A stretch of 64,000 nt of DNA. Origin: Streptomyces sparsogenes. GTDB taxonomy: Bacteria > Actinomycetota > Actinomycetes > Streptomycetales > Streptomycetaceae. A model generated the notes under the pieces. The model had not been told where the DNA came from and did not search any database. It was given only the letters and a program-made list of their open reading frames with translations. Position numbers and translations under genes: made by a program. This document shows positions 33,401 to 40,615 of this stretch, in pieces; within the stretch, counting starts at the first letter, position 1; each line of letters starts with the position of its first letter. The stretch covers positions 62,001 to 126,000 of the forward strand of contig NZ_MAXF01000110.1 of NCBI RefSeq assembly GCF_001704635.1, written 5' to 3'.

Positions 33401-36400
33401 CACGCCGCATGAAGTCGAGCAGCGTCCGGGCGACCTCCTCGCGCAGGGCAGGATCGGCGTCGCGCAGCGCGGCGTGCGCGGACTGCCAGCGTTCGGGGTG
33501 GGCGGCGATCCAGGCCAGGTCCTCGTAGTCGATCCGCAGCAGCCCCGTCTGCTCCAGGTTCGGCATCGTGATGCGCCAGCCGCGCTCCAGATCGCGGTAC
33601 AGGCGGTATCCCACGACGTCCCGGAACGCCTTCGTGGCCCGGCGCTCCATGGACGGAGGCAGGTCGGTGCCGGCCGCGTACTCGCGCGGGGTGAGGCCCA
33701 TCACCTCGGTGACGGCCTCGGCCAGGTCGTCGTGGCGCAGCCCCTCTTCACCGGCCCGTACCGCGGCCTGATAGAGGGCGCCACGCAACTGGGTCACCTG
33801 GGCGAAGTCGTTGAAGTGCCCGGCCTGGAGCGAGGCGTCCTGCCGGTTGTCGACGAAGGTGAGGAGCTTGCGCGCCTCCTTGCCCAGGCTCTCCTCCGGC
33901 ACCGCCCGCAGGGACTTCACGATGGACGCGGAGATCAGCGAGGTCGCCGAGGAACGCCCCTCCTGGTCGAGGGTGGCCAGCTTGGCGAAGTCCCGGCCGC
34001 GGGTCTGCTCGTAGGAGACCTGGCAGTGCACGCAGAACAGGAACGGTGCCGGGACGAAGGCCGCCACCAGCCCCTCACCCGACTCGTGTCCGTGGGCGTC
34101 CACGACGACCCGCTTGGGCAGCCGTGGCCGGTAGGACTTCTTGACGACCGTCACGCCCTGCGCGTCCGGCTCCAGCCACGACTCCGGCAGCCGCCGGTCG
34201 TCCACGGCCTTCTGCGGGTCGGCCGGCCACTCGTAGTCCTCCCCGGGGATGCCCAGGTACAGATAGCCCTCGCCCTCACGGCCCCCGGAGGCGGAGGTGT
34301 CCCGGCGCGGTTCGTAACCAAACGCGCCGCCGTCCTCCGTGCGCCAGACGGTCAGGTACTCCTGGCCGCACTCACGGCAGAACGCCAGCGGGAACAGCGG
34401 CTTGCCGTCGCTGTCCGGCTGTTCCAGCTGGTAGGTGCGGGTGAGCGGCCGGGTGAGCGGGTCCTCGAGCGTCGTGTAGACGGTGTCGCCCTTGGAGAGG
34501 AACTGGTGCAGCCGGAACGCGAACAGCGGCCGCTCCGTCACGGGATGCTTGGCCTGCGCACCCGCCTCCAGGGTCGTCCGGATCGCCTCGCGCACGCTCT
34601 CCTCGGGCACCCCGGACTGCGCGGCCAGCTTGGCCGCCGCCTTCTCGACGGTGCCCGGGGCGCGGCGGCGAAACCGCCCCGTGCCCTCCTCGCGCTCCAG
34701 GCCGAACCGGGACTCCACCCAGCGGGCCAGCGGGTCCTTCGTCAGCGCCTCGTACGAGCGGGGCGCGGCCGGCACCCGCAGCCGCTCGGCGGGCACGGTC
34801 TCCGGGGCCTCCTCGGTCGCCCGGACCAGGGTCTCGCCGATGACCCGCTTCGGCAGCACCGGCGTACCGAACAGCCGGCCGGCGACCCTGGCCACCTCGC
34901 GCTGCTGGTCTTCCCAGGAGCCCTCGGTGGACATGGTCGCCGAGGTGCCGATGCACTGCAGGGTCGAGGACGCGCGGCAGGCCTCCCGCACCCGGCGGAT
35001 CAGGAACGCCACGTCCGCGCCCTGCCTGCCCCGGTAGGTGTGCAACTCGTCGAAGACGAGGAACTGAAGCCCCTCGGCCATGCGGATCAGGCTGGACCGG
35101 TCGTCCGGCCGGGTCAGCATCAGCTCCAGCATCACGTAGTTGGTCAGCAGGATGTCCGGGGGGTTCTTGCGCAGCTCCCGGCGGTCCTCGTCGGACTCCT
35201 GGCCGGTGTAGCGGGCGAAGGTGACGGGCTCCCGGCCCTTCCCGAACCCGTGGCGCAGATACTTCTCCAGCTCACCGAGCTGTGAGTTGGCCAGCGCGTT
35301 CATGGGATAGACGACGATCGCGCGCACGCGGCCACCCGCGTCCGGTCCCGCCGCCTGACGCTCCTTCAGTACGCGGTCCACGATCGGGACGATGTACGCC
35401 AGCGACTTGCCGGAACCGGTGCCCGTGGTGAGCACATAGGAGTCGCCCGCCTGCGCGGCCTCGATCGCCTGCCGCTGGTGGAGATGGAAGGTCAGGGGCC
35501 GGCCGTCCGGGCGCGGCGAGGTCTCCTTCTTGCCGGCCTGGAAGATCTCCGCGCACTTCGGATGCAGCACTTCGTCCCGCACGAGGTCGGTGACCTGGCC
35601 GCCGTCGGCGAAGAACGGGTTCAGGGACAGCCACGGGTCGGGCCACTGCGACTTCGCCGCCAGGTCGTCCTCGACGAAACCGGCGATGCGGGCGTCCCTG
35701 ATCACCGTGGCGCTCTTGGTGAAGCTTTCGTACTCGCTGATCAGGTCGGCGTGGATGCCGAAGACGTCCATCGCCTCGGGCAGGCGCGGCTCCCTGCGCG
35801 GCACGGGTGCGGGGGCGGCCGGCGCGGGCTCGGGGAGCAGGGCGCGCAGCCGTGCCACCGGGTCCATCACCTGCCAGTGCGGAGCCAGCAGGGCGGCCGT
35901 GTCGTCCCGTGCGAGCGCGAGCGGGACCAGCGCCTCGCGCACCAGGGCGGCGTTCTCGGGCCGGAGTTCGGCGTCCTTCTCCAGGAGGCGGTCCACCAGC
36001 CGGACCAGCTCGGGGGGCAGGTCCGGGCGCACCAGTGTCAGTCGCGGCGGCCGCTCGTGCTGGTGCTGTTCGGACAGCTCGTAGGGGGTTCTGGCGGAGA
36101 ACGGCGGCCGTCCGATCAGCAGCTCGTACACGATGCAGCCGAGCGCGTAGAGGTCGGCCGACGCAGAAACCCGCTCGGCGCGGAACTGCTCGGGTGCCAT
36201 GTACCGCGCCGTGCCGACGCTGACGCCGGTGCTGGTCAGCCTGGTCTGGTCGGGGTCGTCGACGACCGAGCCCATGCCGAAGTCGAGGACCTTGACGGTG
36301 CCGTCGCGGGTCAGCATCGCATTGGCCGGCTTCAGATCGCGGTGGACGACCCCGGCGGTGTGGGCGGCGGCGAGCCCCGCGGCGATCTGCGCCCCGATGG

Positions 36401-36791
36401 CGGCGACCCAGGAGACGGGCAGCTGCGGCTCCTCGTCGATGAGGTCCGCGAGGGGGTGGCCGTCCAGCAGTTCCATGGCCAGGTAGGGCAGGCCACTGCC
36501 GCCCGGCGTGCGGTCCACGCCACCGTCGATCAGCAGGGTGAGGTTGGGGTGGCCCTGGGAGAGCATGCGCATGATCCGCACTTCACGGCGGAAACGGTCG
36601 ATCTCCTTGCTCGGCCCCGACGCGTCGACGGCGACTCCGGTCCGGGCCCGGAGCACGGTCTTGACCGCGACCTCCTGGTGCGGGGAGTCCGGGGCGGCCC
36701 GAAGGTCCCGGGCCCGGTGCACCTCGCCCATGTTCCCGCGCCCCAGAATCCCCGTGATCCGGAACCGTCCGTCGACCGTCTCCTGGCCCAC
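30471..36791 (-). CDS. Giant Ser/Thr kinase - DEAD/DEAH helicase - DUF1998 - nuclease-like fusion
   Basis: 2106 residues from GTG 36791 (GGGGAGGG five nt upstream; ATG 36818 would add nine). Residues ~8-270 are a complete Ser/Thr kinase: GILGRGNMGEVHRARD, EVAVKTV, VVHRDLKPANAML, VLDFGMGSVV, MAPEQ. A YprA/MrfA-type SF2 helicase follows: LTTGTGSGKSLAYIVP (~455), FLVFDELHTYRGRQGAD (~580), PTMELGVDISSLNAVMMRNV and NYAQRSGRAGRSGQ. Then a zinc motif (CDGCGYHYAV, CTMCGEELYG) and a DUF1998-type CARGCYACLLTYANQTHHRQ (~1935). The last ~80 residues (CPDLVFRLDGANLAVFVDVP, LEDAGWDVLRF) resemble a Vsr/DUF559 PD-(D/E)XK nuclease. It combines DrmA- and DrmB-like functions with a kinase and heads the drmD-drmMI operon. 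Confidence 0.85.
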   Translation of the reverse strand: MGQETVDGRFRITGILGRGNMGEVHRARDLRAAPDSPHQEVAVKTVLRARTGVAVDASGPSKEIDRFRREVRIMRMLSQGHPNLTLLIDGGVDRTPGGSGLPYLAMELLDGHPLADLIDEEPQLPVSWVAAIGAQIAAGLAAAHTAGVVHRDLKPANAMLTRDGTVKVLDFGMGSVVDDPDQTRLTSTGVSVGTARYMAPEQFRAERVSASADLYALGCIVYELLIGRPPFSARTPYELSEQHQHERPPRLTLVRPDLPPELVRLVDRLLEKDAELRPENAALVREALVPLALARDDTAALLAPHWQVMDPVARLRALLPEPAPAAPAPVPRREPRLPEAMDVFGIHADLISEYESFTKSATVIRDARIAGFVEDDLAAKSQWPDPWLSLNPFFADGGQVTDLVRDEVLHPKCAEIFQAGKKETSPRPDGRPLTFHLHQRQAIEAAQAGDSYVLTTGTGSGKSLAYIVPIVDRVLKERQAAGPDAGGRVRAIVVYPMNALANSQLGELEKYLRHGFGKGREPVTFARYTGQESDEDRRELRKNPPDILLTNYVMLELMLTRPDDRSSLIRMAEGLQFLVFDELHTYRGRQGADVAFLIRRVREACRASSTLQCIGTSATMSTEGSWEDQQREVARVAGRLFGTPVLPKRVIGETLVRATEEAPETVPAERLRVPAAPRSYEALTKDPLARWVESRFGLEREEGTGRFRRRAPGTVEKAAAKLAAQSGVPEESVREAIRTTLEAGAQAKHPVTERPLFAFRLHQFLSKGDTVYTTLEDPLTRPLTRTYQLEQPDSDGKPLFPLAFCRECGQEYLTVWRTEDGGAFGYEPRRDTSASGGREGEGYLYLGIPGEDYEWPADPQKAVDDRRLPESWLEPDAQGVTVVKKSYRPRLPKRVVVDAHGHESGEGLVAAFVPAPFLFCVHCQVSYEQTRGRDFAKLATLDQEGRSSATSLISASIVKSLRAVPEESLGKEARKLLTFVDNRQDASLQAGHFNDFAQVTQLRGALYQAAVRAGEEGLRHDDLAEAVTEVMGLTPREYAAGTDLPPSMERRATKAFRDVVGYRLYRDLERGWRITMPNLEQTGLLRIDYEDLAWIAAHPERWQSAHAALRDADPALREEVARTLLDFMRRALAIDVQYFRDDFDTLQRASEERLTGPWVLSESDRPAVGTAYPYGSRPGMERTAQFLSARGKFGKYLRRNMPDLRDLPLDDVQKVIEDLLTVLRDADLVREVDATPEQSGPAYRRRAAQKRTGYRVSAAALIWRAGTGERGAVDPLARTYTSGEGPRVNPFFRDLYRTAAAELAGLYAREHTAQVTPEDRLERERQFRDAELPLLYCSPTMELGVDISSLNAVMMRNVPPTPANYAQRSGRAGRSGQPALVTTYCATGNSHDQYYFRRSQAMVSGQVAPPRLDLANEDLVRSHLQGIWLAETGMKLGTAIPEVVDVAYDPDGDDRPDPHMPLPLLPDILSASLDEDARRRAAATARTVLAPLIADFESTTWWYDEWIEDRIERAPEKFDASFDRWRDLFRAAVIDQYEQNKRVVDHTLSPGEQSRARSRRREAETQTNLLLNRSVDSKSVMSDFNPYRYLASEGFLPGYSFPRLPLAAYIPRSGNRRNADGDYLQRPRFLAIREFGPGALIYHEGARYQVTRVQLPPDASGELATAEARRCDGCGYHYAVKPGSDTCTMCGEELYGKRTGLLHLHTVYTTPRERISSDEEERRRAGFRLETSYAFQDHGARKGRLTSHVADADGAPVLDLDYGDSATVRITNLGRVRDKEGEPDGYWLDLGDGRWLNDRAAADAIEGTGMPVVDEDGNEKRRKKRVLPFVEDRRNILVVTLEEPLPEPVALSFLYALERGIEAAFELEDSELTAELLPPDDGPRRRMLFTEAAEGGAGVLRRIQHDRHALAKAARTALEICHFGEDEGGPAGGEKCARGCYACLLTYANQTHHRQLSRHAARPLLERLAQARTEREDRGESRSEAFRRLAPAAMSHSASPTPVEADLAALVAGGDLLGWLRAKGYRLPDEAGVLVPEAGACPDLVFRLDGANLAVFVDVPGHTADSTRDVEAGYRLEDAGWDVLRFPTDADWDAIIEHNAAYFRLR

Positions 36792-36842
36792 TGGCCCTCC
36801 CCGCTTCACCCGTCGCATACAAGGTGGGTACGTTCCGTAGGG

Positions 36843-36898
36843 AGCGTATACCTTCACCTGTTGACGAGGATGGCACCTTCGCGTTGACGTCGTCAACA
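36843..36898 (-). promoter_or_regulatory. Promoter region with candidate operators (sites B1, B2) of the kinase-helicase operon
   Basis: Site B2 (36882-36898) reads CGTTGAC-GTC-GTCAACA, 6/7 plus 7/7 to the proposed consensus. A half-site TGTTGAC (36859-36865) follows. On the - strand CGTCAACAGGTGAAGG runs into TATACG (36850-36845), a plausible -10 about 55 nt before the GTG start. The same CGTCAACAGGT-AAGGT string precedes the mcrBC operon. No clear -35 is seen, which fits an activator or alternative sigma factor. Confidence 0.45.
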
Positions 36899-36946
36899 GA
36901 TGGCGGGGAGTTGGTCAGGGCAACACGGCGTTATCGCCGGGCGTGC

Positions 36947-38476
36947 TCAGATGTCGCGGAAGGTCTCGATCTGCGCGCCGATCGAGTTCAGCCGCTCCGC
37001 CAGGTCCTCGTAACCCCGGTTGATCACATACACGTTGCGCAGGACCGAGGTCCCCGGCGCCGCCAGCATCGCCAGCAGGACCACCACCGCGGGCCGCAGC
37101 GCCGGCGGGCACATCATCTCGGCCGTGCGCCACCGGGTCGGGCCCTCCACCAGGACCCGGTGCGGGTCGAGGAGCTTGACGTGGGCGCCCAGGCGGTTCA
37201 ACTCGGTCAGGTAGATGGCCCGGTTGTCGTAGACCCAGTCGTGGATCAGCGTGGAGCCCTGCGCGGAGGCGGCGATGGCCGCGAAGAAGGGCACGTTGTC
37301 GATGTTGATGCCGGGGAACGGCATCGGGTGGATCTTGTCGATCGGGGCCTGGAGCTTGGAGGGCCGTACGGTCAGGTCGACCAGCCGGGTGCGGCCGTTG
37401 TCGGCCGCGTACTCGATGCCGCGCTCGTGGTCCAGGCCCATCTCCTCGAGCACCGCCAGCTCGATCTCCAGGAACTCCACCGGGACCCGCCGGATCGTCA
37501 GCTCCGACTCCGTGACCACCGCGGCGGCGAGCAGGCTCATCGCCTCGACCGGGTCCTCGGAGGGGGAGAAGTCCACGTCCCGGTCGATGCGGGGGACGCC
37601 GTGCACGGTGAGGGTGGTGGTGCCCACTCCCTCGACCTTGACCCCCAACTCCTCGAGGAAGAAGCACAGGTCCTGGACCATGTAGTTGGGGGAGGCGTTG
37701 CGGATAACGGTGACGCCGTCGTGGCGGGCCGCGGCCAGCAGGGCGTTCTCGGTGACCGTGTCGCCGCGCTCGGTCAGGACGATGGCGCGGGTGGGGGCCA
37801 CCGTGCGGTCCACCCGCGCGTGGTACATCCCGTCCGTGGCGGTCACTTCGAGGCCGAAGGGGCGCAGCGCGGTCATGTGCGGCTGGACGGTGCGGGTGCC
37901 GAGGTCGCAGCCGCCCGCGTAGGGGATCTTGAACTGTTCCATGCGGTGCAGCAGGGGGCCGAGGAACATGATGACGCTGCGGGTGCGGCGGGCGGCCTCG
38001 GTGTCCATCGCGTCGAGGTCCAGCTCGGCGGGCGGCACGATCTCCAGATCGGCCCCGTCGTTGATCCAGCGGGTGCGGACGCCGACGCTGTTCAGCACCT
38101 CCAGGATCCGGTAGACCTCCTCGATCCGGGCGACCCTTCGCAGCGTCGTACGGCCCGAGTTGAGCAGCGTGGCGCACAGCAGGGCGACGCACGCGTTCTT
38201 GCTCGTCTTGACGTCGATGGCGCCCGAGAGGCGGCGGCCGCCGACGACCCGCAGATGCATCGGCCCCGCGTAGCCGAGCGAGACGATCTCGCTGTCGAGC
38301 GCCTCGCCGATCCTGGCGATCATCTCAAGGCTGATGTTCTGGTTGCCGCGCTCAATACGGTTGACCGCGCTCTGGCTTGTGCCCAGAGCCTCCGCGAGCT
38401 GCGACTGGGTCCAGCCGCGATGCTGGCGGGCGTCACGGATGAGCTTGCCGATGCGGGAGAGGTAGTCATCAGTCAT
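36947..38476 (-). CDS. XRE-HTH fused to UDP-GlcNAc 1-carboxyvinyltransferase (MurA-like)
   Basis: 509 residues. Residues ~6-65 are an XRE helix-turn-helix (IGKLIRDARQHRGWTQSQLA, then LGTSQSAVNRIERGN). From ~75 the EPSP-synthase/MurA fold follows: LRVVGGRRLSGAIDVKTSKN, and IPYAGGCDLGTRTVQPHM whose Cys (~190) is at the PEP/fosfomycin-reactive position of MurA. Near the C-terminus come INRGYEDLAERLNSIGAQIE. MurA makes UDP-GlcNAc-enolpyruvate for peptidoglycan. In this fused family, found in streptomycetes besides the housekeeping murA, the enzyme may be a sensor or paralogue. No Shine-Dalgarno is visible; -10 TAGCCT (38489-38484) places the start site at the ATG, suggesting a leaderless mRNA. 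Confidence 0.85.
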   Translation of the reverse strand: MTDDYLSRIGKLIRDARQHRGWTQSQLAEALGTSQSAVNRIERGNQNISLEMIARIGEALDSEIVSLGYAGPMHLRVVGGRRLSGAIDVKTSKNACVALLCATLLNSGRTTLRRVARIEEVYRILEVLNSVGVRTRWINDGADLEIVPPAELDLDAMDTEAARRTRSVIMFLGPLLHRMEQFKIPYAGGCDLGTRTVQPHMTALRPFGLEVTATDGMYHARVDRTVAPTRAIVLTERGDTVTENALLAAARHDGVTVIRNASPNYMVQDLCFFLEELGVKVEGVGTTTLTVHGVPRIDRDVDFSPSEDPVEAMSLLAAAVVTESELTIRRVPVEFLEIELAVLEEMGLDHERGIEYAADNGRTRLVDLTVRPSKLQAPIDKIHPMPFPGINIDNVPFFAAIAASAQGSTLIHDWVYDNRAIYLTELNRLGAHVKLLDPHRVLVEGPTRWRTAEMMCPPALRPAVVVLLAMLAAPGTSVLRNVYVINRGYEDLAERLNSIGAQIETFRDI

Positions 38477-38488
38477 ACGGGAGAGGCT

Positions 38489-38504
38489 ATCTCAGATATG
38501 AGAT
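38489..38504. promoter_or_regulatory. Perfect palindrome overlapping the promoter of the HTH-MurA gene
   Basis: ATCTCA-GATA-TGAGAT, 16 bp, perfect 6-bp arms, 13 bp upstream of the ATG and touching the -10 box TAGCCT. A likely autoregulatory site for the N-terminal HTH of the downstream protein (inference). Confidence 0.55.
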
Positions 38505-38574
38505 GCAGGCGTGACGGGGGTGGCGATCGGGTGAGGGGTGCGCGAGGCCCTGCCCGGTCGGGTGATCGCGCGCG

Positions 38575-38599
38575 ATTGTTCTACTAGTATGCGAACAAT
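38575..38599 (+). promoter_or_regulatory. Promoter and GntR-type operator of the DUF1648-GntR operon
   Basis: Inverted repeat ATTGTTC (38575-38581) and GAACAAT (38593-38599) flank an 11-bp spacer that contains TAGTAT (38585-38590), a -10 box. The ribosome binding site AGGAGG follows at 38600-38605. A repressor on this site would cover the -10 directly. The co-transcribed GntR (YtrA-like) is the obvious candidate. Confidence 0.6.
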
Positions 38600-38610
38600 A
38601 GGAGGTGCTC

Positions 38611-39579
38611 GTGAATCAGTCCCCGCGCCGCACGCTGGTCGTCGTCCTCCCCTTCGCCCTGGCCTGCGCCGCCGTCGTCACCACGTACGCGGCCCTGCGC
38701 GACCGGCTGCCGGACCCGCTCGCCACCCACTTCCCGGCGAGCGGCAGGGCCGACGGGTTCTCCGGCGCGGGCTCCTTCGTCGGGGTGGCCGTCGCGCTCC
38801 TCGCGGTCCAGGGGGCGGTCTTCGCCGTGCTCGCCCACCGCACGAGCCGGAGCCTGGGCTCGCTGCGCCCGCTGATCGCCTGCGCGTACGGCGAGTCGGG
38901 GCTGCTGGGCTACGCGTTCCCCGCCACGCTCTTCGCCAACGCCGACGTCCCCGACGCCGCCGATGTCCGCTTCCCCATGTGGCAGCTGGCCGTGGCCCTG
39001 GCCTGCGCCCTGCCCGCCGGCGCGGTCGGCTGGCTGCTGGCGGGCGCGGACGCGCGGTCCGCCGACCGGCCCGCCGGCGAGCCGCACCGCCTGCCGCTGG
39101 GCAAGGGCGAGGTCGCCAGCTGGACGCGCACCGTCACCTCGCGCGTGCTGCTGGCGGTGGGGGCCGCCCTCGTCGGCGCGGGCGCCATACTGGCCTTCGC
39201 CGTGAACCCGGGGAGCGGGCTGCCGATGACGATCATGGGGGTGATCTCCGTGCTGCTGTCCGCCTGCCGGGTGACCGTCGACCGGCGCGGCCTGACCGTG
39301 ACCCCGCCCGTGGTCCGGCGGCCCCGGCTGCGGGTGCCGCTCGGCCGCATCGAGGAGGCCACGAGCCGCCCGGTGGACGCCTTCGGCGACTTCGGCGGCT
39401 GGGGCTACCGGATCCGGGCCGGGCGCAGCGGCCTGGTCATGCGCTCCGGCGACGCGCTGTGCCTGCGGCTGACCACCGGAAAGGAGTTCGTGGTGACGGT
39501 GGACGATGCCCGCACCGCCGCGGCCCTGCTCAACACCCTCGTCGACCGCGGCGCGGGCCGCCCGGCGGACGCGAGCTGA
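38611..39579 (+). CDS. DUF1648 multi-pass membrane protein
   Basis: 322 residues. The N-terminus has a membrane segment (TLVVVLPFALACAAVVTTYA) followed by the DUF1648 signature LPDPLATHFPASGRADGF. Further hydrophobic helices lie at ~50-70, ~95-150 and ~170-220, and a soluble C-terminal domain resembles a bacterial PH/DUF5808-like fold (VDRRGLTVTPPVVRR, RIEEATSRPVDAFGDFGGWG). GTG at 38611 is chosen because AGGAGG lies 5-6 nt upstream; GTG 38605 overlaps that site. DUF1648 proteins typically pair with a GntR repressor, as here (next gene 1 nt downstream). Function unknown. Confidence 0.85.
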   Translation: MNQSPRRTLVVVLPFALACAAVVTTYAALRDRLPDPLATHFPASGRADGFSGAGSFVGVAVALLAVQGAVFAVLAHRTSRSLGSLRPLIACAYGESGLLGYAFPATLFANADVPDAADVRFPMWQLAVALACALPAGAVGWLLAGADARSADRPAGEPHRLPLGKGEVASWTRTVTSRVLLAVGAALVGAGAILAFAVNPGSGLPMTIMGVISVLLSACRVTVDRRGLTVTPPVVRRPRLRVPLGRIEEATSRPVDAFGDFGGWGYRIRAGRSGLVMRSGDALCLRLTTGKEFVVTVDDARTAAALLNTLVDRGAGRPADAS

Positions 39580-39580
39580 C

Positions 39581-39943
39581 ATGCTGTTCACGGTCGACCC
39601 CGGCTCCCCGGTCCCGCTCGGCGACCAGATCGCCTCCTCCGTACGCCGCGCCATCGCCGACGGCACCGTCCACCCCGGCGAACGCCTCCCCGCCGCCCGC
39701 GCCCTCGCCGACTCCCTCGGCGTCAATGTGCACACCGTCCTCCGCGGCTACCAGCGGCTCCGCGAAGAGGGCCTGATCGAACTCCGCCGCGGCCGCGGCG
39801 CGGTCGTCACCGGCGCCACCACCTCCCCCGGCCGCGCCCGCCTCGTCGAGGAGGTCCACGGCCTGGTCGCCCGGGCCCGCGCGATCGGCCTCTCGGACGA
39901 CGAGCTCCTCGCCCTCGTCCGCACCCGCCTCACGGGCGGCTGA
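39581..39943 (+). CDS. GntR-family (YtrA-type) transcriptional repressor
   Basis: 120 residues. Winged helix at the N-terminus: SPVPLGDQIASSVRRAIADG, PGERLPAARALADSLGVNVH, TVLRGYQRLREEGLIELRRG, GAVVTG. The short helical tail of ~45 residues is typical of the YtrA subgroup, which lacks a large ligand domain. Placed 1 nt after the DUF1648 gene, it likely represses its own operon via the ATTGTTC-N11-GAACAAT site upstream. Confidence 0.9.
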   Translation: MLFTVDPGSPVPLGDQIASSVRRAIADGTVHPGERLPAARALADSLGVNVHTVLRGYQRLREEGLIELRRGRGAVVTGATTSPGRARLVEEVHGLVARARAIGLSDDELLALVRTRLTGG

Positions 39944-39958
39944 GCCCGCCGGCGGCCG

Positions 39959-40525
39959 TCAGAACTCCGAGGTGTCCAGCTCCAGGTCGAACGGCTCGGG
40001 GAGCCGGATCGGCGTACCGAACGGATGCGGGCCGTGCACCTCGGTGTAGCCCAGGTCCCCGGGCTCGCTGTAGAGCGTGCAGGTGCGCTCCTGCCGGTCG
40101 ACCAGCAGATACAGCGGGGCGCGGTACTCGGCGTAGCGGCGGCGCTTCACGATCCGGTCGGTGTCTCCGTTCGAGTCCGAGGTGACCTCGACGACCAGCA
40201 GGGTCTGGTCGGGCAACAGTGCCCTGGCCTCTGCCAGCTCTTCAGGTACTACCGCCACGTCGGGCACGTACCAGTTAGTGCTGCCGGGCAGGTCCAAATT
40301 GCCTGACCCCGCTACACACCCGAGCTTGGATACGACCGGCGCGATCTGGTTACGGATCTTGTCGGCTGCCTTCTCATGGCCCCAGGTCGGAGACAACGGT
40401 TCGATGACCCCCTCGACGATCTGCACCCGGTCGTCCCCCCGGACGTGCTGGATCGCGTACTTAAGTGCGGTTTCGGGGTCGTCGGCCACGTACGAAGCCG
40501 TGTCCGAATGGGGTTGCACGCTCAT
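39959..40525 (-). CDS. Uma2-family protein (PD-(D/E)XK nuclease fold)
   Basis: 188 residues. Uma2 features: VEGVIEPLSPTWGHEKAADK, NWYVPDVAVVPEE (Asp of the PD motif), LLVVEVTSDSNGDTDRIVKR (E-x-T variant plus Lys), YAEYRAPLYLLVDRQE, and a C-terminal PFGTPIRLPEPFDLELDT. The family is widespread and multi-copy in Streptomyces; nuclease activity is rarely shown. It is a singleton converging on the GntR gene. Confidence 0.85.
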   Translation of the reverse strand: MSVQPHSDTASYVADDPETALKYAIQHVRGDDRVQIVEGVIEPLSPTWGHEKAADKIRNQIAPVVSKLGCVAGSGNLDLPGSTNWYVPDVAVVPEELAEARALLPDQTLLVVEVTSDSNGDTDRIVKRRRYAEYRAPLYLLVDRQERTCTLYSEPGDLGYTEVHGPHPFGTPIRLPEPFDLELDTSEF

Positions 40526-40615
40526 CGGTCCTCCACCAGGCGACGTAACTGCAGCATGACGACTGCGGAAGGTCTATCGCAATCCTTCACGACGTGGGGC
40601 GTTTCTCCCCAGCGA

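Noticed and set aside
5651..36898. Integrated prophage or ICE
   Set aside because: No integrase, att repeats, tRNA junction, structural or conjugation genes are visible in or at the edges of the island.
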